DNA of 64,000 nt from Pseudobutyrivibrio ruminis AD2017 (GTDB taxonomy: Bacteria; Bacillota; Clostridia; Lachnospirales; Lachnospiraceae): assembly GCF_000424305.1 (NCBI RefSeq), contig NZ_KE384162.1:558001-622000 (forward strand), in the 5' to 3' direction. The position numbers and the translations under genes were made by a program. The notes below the pieces were generated by a model. It was not told the origin of the DNA, searched no databases, and saw only the letters and a program-made list of their open reading frames with translations. Below are positions 29,900 to 37,035 of the stretch, piece after piece. Position 1 is the stretch's first letter. The number at the start of each line of letters is the position of its first letter.

Positions 29900-30682
29900 A
29901 TGAATTATAATCTAAAAAATCTATATCAAGAATTAGATAAAATCGAAAAGGAGATTTTATCTCTCCCCAAAGGTAATCTATTAGTTTATCCAAATGGAAA
30001 ATGGCATAGATGGTTTTATTTAAATAACACCACTAGACAATATATTTCCAAAAAAGATTATTCTTTTGCAACAAAGCTTGCTAGGAAAAAATATCTTGAA
30101 CTTAGGAAAGCATTATTACTTGCCCAGATTGATGTTATCAACAATGATTCCACTAAAGCTTTTAAAGCTGCACATTCTGAGCTTCAAGAATTATTGCTAG
30201 ATAAAGGATATAGCTATCTGTTAAGACCCTACTTTAACAAAATTCCCACTGATGATCTAATTAATTGGCAATCATCATATAATTCCAATCCGAAGAACCC
30301 TGAGCAATTGACCTTTCAATGCCCTTCAGGTAATTTAGTGCGCTCAAAATCAGAAGTTTTTATTGATATGGCACTATCAAGCAATACTATTCCTTACAGA
30401 TATGAATGCGAACTCATTTTGAATGGAATCAAGTTCTACCCTGATTTCACATTAAAGCATCCTGTCACAGGCGATATTATTTACTGGGAACATTTAGGAA
30501 TGATGGACAATAATGATTATGCCAAGAAAGCATTTTCAAAGCTTCAGACGTACCAGGCCAACCACATTATCCCTGGTGAGAACCTTATACTTACCTTCGA
30601 ATCAAGAAATAATCCTTTCTCATTTTCCGATGCCGAGCTTGCTCTTAACATGCTAGGAATCAAAAAAAATGTGCCGTTATAA
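29900..30682 (+). CDS. PD-(D/E)XK-like protein of unknown function
   Basis: A 260-aa soluble protein. The C-terminal half has a pattern typical of this fold: VRSKSEVFIDMAL (Glu near 154), YECELILNGIKFYPDFTL (Asp near 183), then YWEHLGMMD (Glu-His near 200). The N-terminal half is basic and helical with a WHRWFYL segment, compatible with DNA binding. The ribosome site is very weak, so the exact start is uncertain. It is AT-rich, lies between the two repeat arrays and is the only candidate nucleic-acid enzyme there. Similar orphan proteins occur in Lachnospiraceae; no function is known to me. Confidence 0.75.
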   Translation: MNYNLKNLYQELDKIEKEILSLPKGNLLVYPNGKWHRWFYLNNTTRQYISKKDYSFATKLARKKYLELRKALLLAQIDVINNDSTKAFKAAHSELQELLLDKGYSYLLRPYFNKIPTDDLINWQSSYNSNPKNPEQLTFQCPSGNLVRSKSEVFIDMALSSNTIPYRYECELILNGIKFYPDFTLKHPVTGDIIYWEHLGMMDNNDYAKKAFSKLQTYQANHIIPGENLILTFESRNNPFSFSDAELALNMLGIKKNVPL

Positions 30683-30760
30683 AAGGTGTTGTTATTTTTT
30701 TAAATGGTGTTATTATAACGCTGTAATTAATGAACTCTTTTTTCGGAGGAATGAAATATC

Positions 30761-31750
30761 ATGAAAAATAGTTTGGTAAAAATGATGACACTCGTTGGTA
30801 TGGTTGGTATGATGTCTTCTACTGGACTTGTAGCACACGCTGCAGAGGCACCATCTACAGCTCAGACACAGACAGTTAAGCAGAATCTTAATGCTTCAGT
30901 TATTGCAAAAGTATTTGATGCCAAGTATTACGCTGAGGCTTATCCAGATGTAGTTGCGGTACTTGGATCTGATCCAGCTGTACTTTTAAATCACTATGTA
31001 AATAATGGTATCTATGAAGGTAGAGATGCTTCAGCTACATTCAATGCTTCTATTTATGCACTTGCAAACTCAGATATTGCTGCAGCTTATGGTGATAACC
31101 TTGAAGCTTATGTAGAGCATTATCTTGCATTTTGTGCTAAGGAAAATAGAATTGCATGTAATGAGCAGATGGCTAAGCTTGATATTAACACTCAGGCACA
31201 GATTGCAAGTAAGGGTGCTGCTACATTTGAAGCTAAGGGTGTTACTGCTATCTCATTTGCTTCAACATACTCTAGTCAGGCTCCACAGGCTTCACTTTGG
31301 TATGGAGACATTGTAAAGATTAATGCAAATGGTGATACAGCTGCACTTGGAGAAACAATCGCTAAAGGTAATACTAATCAGTATGTAACATATGTACCAA
31401 CTGGTAATGGTGGTTATAGAGCAGAATTTTCTTTCAGAAATGGTTATCTTGACGCCGCTGTAAATAAAGATCTTGCAGATGCTGGTGATCCTGAATATAT
31501 CGCTTGGGTAGCTAATCATCCAGAGTGGTATGATGAAAATGGTGAAGCCATTAAGATGCCTACAGGGCCTATTGCTGGATTTGATGAAAGAGGATTTGCA
31601 ATCCCTGGTACAGTATCATCTGGTTCATCTTCTAGTTCAGGTTCATCTAGTTCTAGCTCAGGTTCTTCATCTAGTGCTCCAGCAGCTAGTTCAGCGCCAT
31701 CTGCACCATATATTGATGATGTAGTTCTTTCAGTTCTTTATGGTAATTAA
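30761..31750 (+). CDS. Secreted protein with YYxxxYPDV-type repeats and Ser-rich tail
   Basis: A 329-aa exported protein: signal peptide (1-28, ending AHAAE), then two copies of a repeat of about 40 residues (FDAKYYAEAYPDV...HYVNNGIYEGRDAS at about 53-90; FNASIYALANSDIAAAYGD...HYLAFCAKENR at about 93-130) known from surface and adhesion proteins, then an unrecognised domain (150-280). A Ser-Gly-rich stretch (about 287-305) precedes an Ala/Ser/Pro tail with no sorting motif. GGAGG precedes the ATG. Probably a cell-surface protein; role unknown. It ends at a strong terminator. Confidence 0.8.
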   Translation: MKNSLVKMMTLVGMVGMMSSTGLVAHAAEAPSTAQTQTVKQNLNASVIAKVFDAKYYAEAYPDVVAVLGSDPAVLLNHYVNNGIYEGRDASATFNASIYALANSDIAAAYGDNLEAYVEHYLAFCAKENRIACNEQMAKLDINTQAQIASKGAATFEAKGVTAISFASTYSSQAPQASLWYGDIVKINANGDTAALGETIAKGNTNQYVTYVPTGNGGYRAEFSFRNGYLDAAVNKDLADAGDPEYIAWVANHPEWYDENGEAIKMPTGPIAGFDERGFAIPGTVSSGSSSSSGSSSSSSGSSSSAPAASSAPSAPYIDDVVLSVLYGN

Positions 31751-31777
31751 TATCTTTTCTCTGATATAAAATATATT

Positions 31778-31813
31778 ATCCCTACTGATTAAATTCAGTA
31801 GGGATTATTTTTA
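31778..31813 (+). terminator. Intrinsic terminator after the secreted-protein gene
   Basis: ATCCCTACTGA (31778-31788) pairs with TCAGTAGGGAT (31795-31805), loop of six, followed by TATTTTTAT. Confidence 0.88.
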
Positions 31814-31816
31814 TAC

Positions 31817-31855
31817 AAAAAAGATAGTTACGGATTACCCATAGCTATCTTTTTT
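31817..31855 (-). terminator. Terminator hairpin for the truncated minus-strand gene
   Basis: AAAAAAGATAGTTA (31817-31830) pairs with TAGCTATCTTTTTT (31842-31855) with one mismatch; T6 on both strands. It lies 12 bases past the stop of the gene fragment, evidence that this was once a complete gene. Confidence 0.75.
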
Positions 31856-31867
31856 ATTAATATTTAA

Positions 31868-32515
31868 TTAATATCCTACGGTTATGCCACTTACAGATAT
31901 TCTAGAAACTGCATCGGCAGGTTCCCATCCCATTGTCCAACCGTAATTGTCTAATACATTATGAGTTTGTGCTTTTGCACTAACTTTCAAATAACAACCG
32001 TTAAGTTGTGAATCGCCTAGACCGTATAGATATATTGTATTACCTGTCGAACTATTTGTAGCCAATATCTCACCGGTAGGTGAATATAGTGTCATTGAAA
32101 GATATGCTAAATCTCTTTCATATGAATAATGAAGAGTAATTGTCTTAGCACCTGGATATATTAAATTATCATGGGTAATCATTGCTATCGCACAACTAGA
32201 ATCTTTCCAAGTCTCTTTTGATCTAGAGCCTTCTGGATATACTGTGTTAGTTCCTACTGCACTAGCTGATAAAGTACCCGCTGTATTAGCTGAACTAAAT
32301 GAAATAGTCTCTGATGACTTACTAGGAGTCTTATATACTCTTGCAGTATATGTATCCTCTGATCCATCTTTCTTAAAGCTATATGGGCTAACAATTGTAT
32401 ACTCGAAGTAATCACCTTTATCTACTTTAGTAAACTCAAGATTAATATTATCATGTACATGCTTACATCATTTACACAATGACAGTCTACATATGCTCCT
32501 GAGTAATCAGATTTC
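31868..32515 (-). pseudogene. 5'-truncated, frameshifted remnant of a secreted/surface protein gene
   Basis: An open frame runs from about 32466 to TAA at 31868 (about 199 codons) with no start codon or ribosome site at its beginning. The preceding 50 bases continue the same protein in another frame (SDYSGAYVDCHCVNDV, then a shift, then HVHDNINLEFTKV), so there is a frameshift near 32465. Coding sequence then stops at the first unit of array B. The product is Ser/Thr/Tyr-rich and beta-like, as in a surface or adhesin domain. An internal ATG at 32182 could give a 104-aa fragment but lacks support. It keeps an intact terminator. Confidence 0.75.
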
Positions 32516-32523
32516 CTCCCTTT

Positions 32524-32795
32524 CTGTCACAAGCTTCCTCACAAACCCACATTTCATGTTACTCTTGTGACAGAATCCTGGCTCAAATCTGCCCTTTCTA
32601 TCACAACACCTCCTACAAACCCGCATTTTACGTTGCTCTTGTGACAGAATCCTGACTCTAACCACCATTTTCTGTCACAGCATCTCCTGCAAACCCACAT
32701 TTTCCATTACCCTTGTGACAGAATCCTGACTCTAACCACCATTTTCTGTCACAAGCTTCCCCACAAACCCACATTTCACGTTACTCTTGTGACAG
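32524..32795. repeat. Array B: four 50-bp units with inverted-repeat ends, period exactly 74 bp
   Basis: Units at 32524-32573, 32598-32647, 32672-32721 and 32746-32795, in the same orientation as array A. The interior motif (ACAAACCCACAT) and CTGTCACAA/TTGTGACAG ends are shared with array A; the second unit has CTATCACAA. The 24-bp spacers are alike within this array (AATCCTGACTCTAACC and relatives) but differ from those of array A. So each array grew by local duplication of a common 50-bp core. Confidence 0.93.
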
Positions 32796-32807
32796 GACCG
32801 CCAACTA

Positions 32808-32892
32808 AGGGGGATTCGATTCTCGCCCGCCGGCTCGGTCGGCTCGCGACCGTGTGGTCCACTGGACCACGCTCGCCCCTCGACATCGCGGG
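32808..32892 (-). other. Partial tRNA-Met copy split by a 57-bp GC-rich palindromic insert
   Basis: Plus-strand AGGGGGATTCGA (32808-32819) and CCCTCGACATCGCGGG (32877-32892) match two stretches of the tRNA-Met gene that lie one base apart there (one mismatch in 28). Between them sit 57 bases of about 70% GC with a perfect 17-base palindrome GTGGTCCACTGGACCAC (32854-32870) and a CGGTCG/CGACCG hairpin (from 32836). Array B ends 12 bases to the left. The copy covers the anticodon-stem 3' side to the T-loop and acceptor junction, the part usually duplicated by tRNA-targeting elements. Confidence 0.6.
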
Positions 32893-32934
32893 AACCCCAC
32901 GGTTTGATTGAGTTGAATTCACATCGAGCTGAAT

Positions 32935-32974
32935 AAAAATAAAAGCTAGACCATTTGGTCTAGCTTTTATTTTT
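32935..32974 (-). terminator. Intrinsic terminator of the tRNA operon
   Basis: A perfect 19-bp inverted repeat (32935-32953 with 32956-32974) with core AAAGCTAGACC, rich in A on one side and T on the other, directly after the tRNA-Met 3' end on the minus strand. Confidence 0.92.
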
Positions 32975-32976
32975 AG

Positions 32977-33050
32977 TAGCGAGAGGGGGATTCGAACCCT
33001 CGACACCGCGGGTATGAACCGCGTGCTCTAGCCAACTGAGCTATCTCGCC
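32977..33050 (-). tRNA. tRNA-Met(CAT), elongator type
   Basis: A 74-base cloverleaf without encoded CCA. Acceptor GGCGAGA pairs with TCTCGCT (G-U at the first pair), the D-arm TAGCTCAGTTGGCTAGAGCA is standard, anticodon stem CGCGG/CCGCG encloses loop TTCATAC with anticodon CAT, and the T-loop is GTTCGAATC. The first pair and loop match bacterial elongator Met rather than initiator. Lysidine-type Ile (CAT) is less likely but not excluded by sequence alone. Confidence 0.95.
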
Positions 33051-33077
33051 ATATGTCGAAAATATTCAGTTTTAAAA

Positions 33078-33150
33078 TGGGACCTACAGGGCTCGAACCT
33101 GTGACCCCCTGCTTGTAAGGCAGATGCTCTCCCAGCTGAGCTAAGATCCC
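33078..33150 (-). tRNA. tRNA-Val(TAC)
   Basis: A 73-base cloverleaf without encoded CCA: acceptor GGGATCT with AGGTCCC, D-arm TAGCTCAGCTGGGAGAGCA, anticodon loop CTTACAA (anticodon TAC), T-loop GTTCGAGCC. It lies 27 bases upstream of tRNA-Met, so both come from one transcript. The 248 bases between it and the next gene (33399) hold no gene I can support. Confidence 0.96.
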
Positions 33151-33398
33151 AGAGCTTTTCGCGATTTGTGTACCGCTTCAAGCGACTCGTATAATATAGC
33201 ATTGGATTGGAAGAATGTCAACTCAAAAACAAATATTCGCAATACTTTTATTTTGAGCATTAATTTGCTGAAATTTTCTATCCCGTCTCAGCCCCAGTCC
33301 CTATACTATCGGACATTTTATAGCTATAAAAGTTTTATAATTATTTCACATATAGATGATATTATTACCCATATAGTGATTCTTGTGAGGATAAAAAT

Positions 33399-33551
33399 AT
33401 GACAGATAATAACAAACAATTAATTGATGATTCTGGAATGCACTCAGACACTCAAGAGATAGCTTCGAAGAGATTTGTATTGATATGTCGTTTCTTTTGT
33501 ATTGTATTAGCAATTCTAGGGGTAGCCGCATTGTACAACGGATTTATGTAG
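33399..33551 (+). CDS. Small single-pass membrane protein (50 aa)
   Basis: ATG 33399 has GAGGA eight bases upstream; 50 codons to TAG at 33549-33551. The N-terminal half is polar (NNKQLIDDSGMHSDTQE) and the C-terminal half is a single membrane helix (about residues 27-45, RFFCIVLAILGVAALYNG). It ends ten bases before the potassium channel start, with a second GAGGATAAA ribosome site in between, so the two are co-translated. It could be a channel accessory subunit; this is inferred from position only. Confidence 0.65.
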   Translation: MTDNNKQLIDDSGMHSDTQEIASKRFVLICRFFCIVLAILGVAALYNGFM

Positions 33552-33561
33552 AGGATAAATT

Positions 33562-34290
33562 ATGTACGATTTCAAACGAAGAATATACGAAGTATTAGAG
33601 GTTTCAAAATTTGGTGATAAATCCAGCCGTGCCTACGATAAATTAATGACGGTAGCAATTATTGTAGGTTTAATTCCCATGATGTTAAAAAAGGAAACCA
33701 CCTATACCTACTGGATTGAAATTCTAACCAGCTTCATTTTTCTGACAGACTACATCGCCAGAGTTTACACTGCCGACTATAAAATGGGCTATAAAAGCTA
33801 TAAAGCATACATAGCCTACCTTTTCACGCCACTAGCAATATTTGATTTTCTATCTATTTTACCTGTTATCTATCTGTTTACACCTGTCTCTTCAATGATT
33901 GGTCTACTTCGCCTTTTTAGAATATTCCGCGCCCTAAAGCTGATTAGATATTCGAAAACAATGATAATAATAGCCAATGTTATTCGCAAGGTTAAGTCTC
34001 AGCTTATGGCTGTTCTCATTCTGATTATTGTATATATATTTGTTTCTGCCATGCTGATATTCCAGCTAGAGCCTAACCTATTTAATAATTTTTTCGATGC
34101 TCTCTACTGGGCAACCATTTCTATCACAACAATCGGTTATGGCGATATATCACCTGTAACTCCTATTGGACGCCTTATTACCATGTGTTCAGCACTTGTA
34201 GGTGTTGCTGTGATTGCCCTGCCATCAGGTATTATTACAGCTGCTTATATGACAGAGATTACAAAAACAAAATCTAAGTATGAGTTGTAA
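33562..34290 (+). CDS. Voltage-gated potassium channel
   Basis: A 242-aa six-helix channel. S1-S3 span about residues 25-115; S4 carries spaced Arg/Lys (RLLRLFRIFRALKLIRYSK, about 115-135); S5 follows, then a pore loop with selectivity filter TTIGYGD near residue 195 and S6 ending about 230. No RCK or cyclic-nucleotide domain, so it is the short KvAP-like form. It probably controls membrane potential or K+ leak. The stop codon lies inside the following hairpin. Confidence 0.93.
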   Translation: MYDFKRRIYEVLEVSKFGDKSSRAYDKLMTVAIIVGLIPMMLKKETTYTYWIEILTSFIFLTDYIARVYTADYKMGYKSYKAYIAYLFTPLAIFDFLSILPVIYLFTPVSSMIGLLRLFRIFRALKLIRYSKTMIIIANVIRKVKSQLMAVLILIIVYIFVSAMLIFQLEPNLFNNFFDALYWATISITTIGYGDISPVTPIGRLITMCSALVGVAVIALPSGIITAAYMTEITKTKSKYEL

Positions 34291-34304
34291 TCATACTTAG
34301 ATTT
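34262..34304. terminator. Hairpin terminator between converging channel and GH9 genes
   Basis: AAATCTAAGTATGA (34270-34283) pairs perfectly with TCATACTTAGATTT (34291-34304); the 7-base loop holds the channel stop codon. A T-rich run (TTTTGTTTTTG) follows on the minus strand, so it terminates the GH9 operon best. Confidence 0.75.
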
Positions 34305-34327
34305 GCCTGTAATAAAATATGAAATTG

Positions 34328-35962
34328 TTACATCAATCCAGCCAATACAAATACTAATGGCGAGTTCCAATAAATAGTAATTTCATTTAATGAATAGCAA
34401 TCCACATGATCTATATAGCATTTCATTGGTGCTGTATCCTTTGGAAGTTCCTGTGCTCTTTCATCCTGTAAGCCTGTGTTTGGACCACCCGAAACAAGGC
34501 CTGGCCATGCATCTAATTTAGCTGCAAAGGTTGGACGAAGATGCGGATTTTTAAATGCCTTTTCACCATTTCCTGTAACATAGCTTACATCCATGGAATT
34601 GCAGCCAAGTAAGTAATTTAGTCCTGCTGTTAACGTATTTACGAATTCAGCCTTAGGCTCCAGCTTGTTTGCTACAGTAAGTACCATCAGATACTTAAGT
34701 AGTTCCATGTTGCTACCCCAGATGAAGTTCTCCTTTTTCATGCAAAGGCCAAAGCCATTTTCTGATGAATTTCTTACTAATCTGTTAGCTTCCTCAATTA
34801 GTGCTCGCTTTACAAATTCATAAAGCTCACTGACCTCATCCTTTAAAATTAATGAAAGTGCGCCAAGTCCGGCAACATCTGCCCAACCAAAGCAAGTAAA
34901 TATATTTCCTGTGTATTCCTTAAATGCATCCCCCTTATCGTATGCTTCAATAAACGGCTTCTGCTTTAGGGCATCCTGGTAATACTTCTTTTCTCCTGTC
35001 GCTTCAAATAAAGCTGCAGCAGCCCAGAATCTATTAGAATTATCTTCGTTTTCAGGATACTCTCCTGTATTTGAGCCTTCGGCATTTTTAAATAATACCG
35101 CATCATTATTAGCCTCAAGCCATTTATAAGCCTTTAAAGACCTTTCAAGAAGCAATTTAGCATATTCCTTATCATAAGCCCCATATACGGTATTAGCCAG
35201 TGCAAATACTGCGGCAATATCCGCAGTTGCAAGAGATGATACATTAAACAAAAACAATTCCTCTTTGTCATCCTCAGGCATAATAAATGGAGCGTGACTA
35301 AAGGTCGTAACCTTGTGCCATACACTTCCATCCTCTCTTTGCATTTTCATAAGAAAATCCAATTCCACTTTTACTTCTGCTAATATATCTGGCAAAAGCC
35401 CTTTCTCGCAGGAAACCTTTGGAATGTCAAATTCCACCTCAAGAAGCTTTGGAAAGAATCTTACAGCATATAATAAATGTGCCACCGCTACAGCTCCTGC
35501 AGTAGAATATCTGCCAAAGTCACCGGCATCATGCCAACCGCCGCATACATCTACAGCAGGCACATCCTCACCGTATACAGTTGCCTTTGAAACATGGCAA
35601 GGCTCATGATAATACTTTCCTGCGTACTTCTTATCCAAGCCATGACCGCAACGAAGATAATAAAAGCATTTGCAAACATCCTTCATAAGCTTATCGAATG
35701 CATTTTCTCCAACAAAAAAAGATGCACTGGAAACATCCCCCGCAAGGATTTTGTACATCCCCTGATTTTTAATCTGACTAAAATCAGCGATATAGGTATC
35801 CTCACCAGAGATTTCATCAGTGCCAAAGTGAGTAGCTTCCCCTTTAAGCACTGATTCTCCATTTGCATCAATTACTTGAAAACCTGCTGCATCAAAATTA
35901 AGCACAGCTTTCTTTTCAGCGTTAGGCATAAACCCAACCTGATTAACAAAAATCTTGTTCAT
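34328..35962 (-). CDS. GH9 cellodextrinase (Ced1-like), intracellular
   Basis: A 544-aa family 9 glycoside hydrolase: an N-terminal Ig-like CelD_N domain (1-85, starting IFVNQVGFMPNAEKKAV) and the (alpha/alpha)6 catalytic domain, with nucleophile-activating Asp pair in GGWHDAGDFGRY (near 145) and the catalytic Glu in SLNEITIYWNS near the C-terminus. There is no signal peptide, dockerin or CBM, so it should hydrolyse imported cello-oligosaccharides in the cytoplasm. Size and layout resemble the Butyrivibrio fibrisolvens cellodextrinase Ced1. It is the last gene of an operon of otherwise housekeeping functions. Confidence 0.93.
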   Translation of the reverse strand: MNKIFVNQVGFMPNAEKKAVLNFDAAGFQVIDANGESVLKGEATHFGTDEISGEDTYIADFSQIKNQGMYKILAGDVSSASFFVGENAFDKLMKDVCKCFYYLRCGHGLDKKYAGKYYHEPCHVSKATVYGEDVPAVDVCGGWHDAGDFGRYSTAGAVAVAHLLYAVRFFPKLLEVEFDIPKVSCEKGLLPDILAEVKVELDFLMKMQREDGSVWHKVTTFSHAPFIMPEDDKEELFLFNVSSLATADIAAVFALANTVYGAYDKEYAKLLLERSLKAYKWLEANNDAVLFKNAEGSNTGEYPENEDNSNRFWAAAALFEATGEKKYYQDALKQKPFIEAYDKGDAFKEYTGNIFTCFGWADVAGLGALSLILKDEVSELYEFVKRALIEEANRLVRNSSENGFGLCMKKENFIWGSNMELLKYLMVLTVANKLEPKAEFVNTLTAGLNYLLGCNSMDVSYVTGNGEKAFKNPHLRPTFAAKLDAWPGLVSGGPNTGLQDERAQELPKDTAPMKCYIDHVDCYSLNEITIYWNSPLVFVLAGLM

Positions 35963-35985
35963 TTTTATTCCCCCAATAATATATT

Positions 35986-37029
35986 TTACGCCTTTATAGC
36001 CCAGCGCATTTTTGTAGATTTACTTCTAGGATTAATTCTGCATTCCTCTGCTGATGGTCTGATTACATCAGAAGAAACCTCAGAATATACGCCAAGCTTT
36101 GACAATTCCTTAAATGACTTTTTGACTAATCTGTCTTCCCCTGAATGGAATGTAAGTATTGCTACTCTGCCACCTGGATTTAAGATGCCAGGAAGCTTTT
36201 CCAAGAATGAATAAAGTACCTCGAATTCACTATTAACGTCTATACGAAGTGCCTGAAATACTCTTGCACAGGATTTTTTGATGGCCTGCTCCTTTTCCTC
36301 CTTTGGCACCTTCCATAAAGCCTCTGATATGGCTTCACGTAATGCTGTGGTGGTATCCATAGGATTGCCCTTTGACATAAGAGTAAACACCTTGTGAGCA
36401 ATCTCCTCAGCATAAGGCTCATCGGAATTTTCTACCATCATTCCGATAAACTCTTCCTCGGTGATATTGTGAAGACGTTCTGCTGCACTTTCGCCATGCT
36501 CAGGGTCTAATCGCAAATCCAATGGTCCATCTATTTTGTAAGAAAAACCACGCTCTGGATTATCTATCTGCATAGATGATACACCTAAATCCGCCAAAAC
36601 AAAATCAAACTTTCCAGCCTCTGCTGCAACCTGATCAATGTTTGCAAAATTAATAAGTCTAAACTGAAAATTATCCTCTCCAAAGCCAGCACCCCGCAAG
36701 CGCTCTACAGTCTTTGCAGATTCGATTGGATCCACGTCAAGGCCGTACATTATACCCTCGCCCTTAAGCTGTTCTAGCATTTTTCTAGTATGTCCACCAT
36801 AGCCTAGGGTACAATCTAAGCCCTGCTGTCCTGGCTTAATCTGTAGGAAATCTAATATCTCCTTCACCATAATAGAAATATGCATGCCTGCTGGAGTAGA
36901 GCCCTTTGCAATAACATGCTCTATAGTATCAGCGTACTTTTCAGGGTTGTGCTCCTTATATTTTTCTTCGAATTTCTTTGGATATTTTCCAGAGTAATGT
37001 ACTCTTCTTTTATGCTTCTTTTCTTCCAT
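35986..37029 (-). CDS. RsmH/MraW-family methyltransferase, probable paralogue
   Basis: A 347-aa SAM-dependent methyltransferase with RsmH text throughout: HISIMVKEILDFL, DCTLGYGGHTRKML (SAM loop), GLDVDPIES, LADLGVSSMQID, FSYKIDGPLDLRLD and ILTFHSGEDRLVKKSF. True RsmH makes N4-methyl-C1402 in 16S rRNA and usually sits beside ftsL in the cell-division cluster. This one has a basic extension of about 40 residues at the start (KKHKRRVHYSGKYPKKF) and lies between metH and a cellodextrinase gene, so it may be a second paralogue with another target. Six-base gap from metH. Confidence 0.88.
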   Translation of the reverse strand: MEEKKHKRRVHYSGKYPKKFEEKYKEHNPEKYADTIEHVIAKGSTPAGMHISIMVKEILDFLQIKPGQQGLDCTLGYGGHTRKMLEQLKGEGIMYGLDVDPIESAKTVERLRGAGFGEDNFQFRLINFANIDQVAAEAGKFDFVLADLGVSSMQIDNPERGFSYKIDGPLDLRLDPEHGESAAERLHNITEEEFIGMMVENSDEPYAEEIAHKVFTLMSKGNPMDTTTALREAISEALWKVPKEEKEQAIKKSCARVFQALRIDVNSEFEVLYSFLEKLPGILNPGGRVAILTFHSGEDRLVKKSFKELSKLGVYSEVSSDVIRPSAEECRINPRSKSTKMRWAIKA

Positions 37030-37035
37030 AATCTC

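Noticed and set aside
32524-32795. Integron attC-type sites
   Set aside because: The units have inverted ends but lack the paired R/L core sites, are tandem with no cassettes between them, and no integrase is seen.
29326-33000. Complete mobile element with its own integrase
   Set aside because: Repeats, a tRNA-like scar and a decayed gene suggest past movement, but no transposase, integrase or relaxase gene is present, so I do not call an element with defined ends.
32776-33006. 76-aa minus-strand ORF
   Set aside because: It reads through the tRNA-Met 3' end, the terminator and the GC-rich insert; no ribosome site and no protein character.
33166-33402. 78-aa plus-strand ORF
   Set aside because: No ribosome site, low-complexity text, and its end overlaps the start and ribosome site of the better-supported 50-aa gene.
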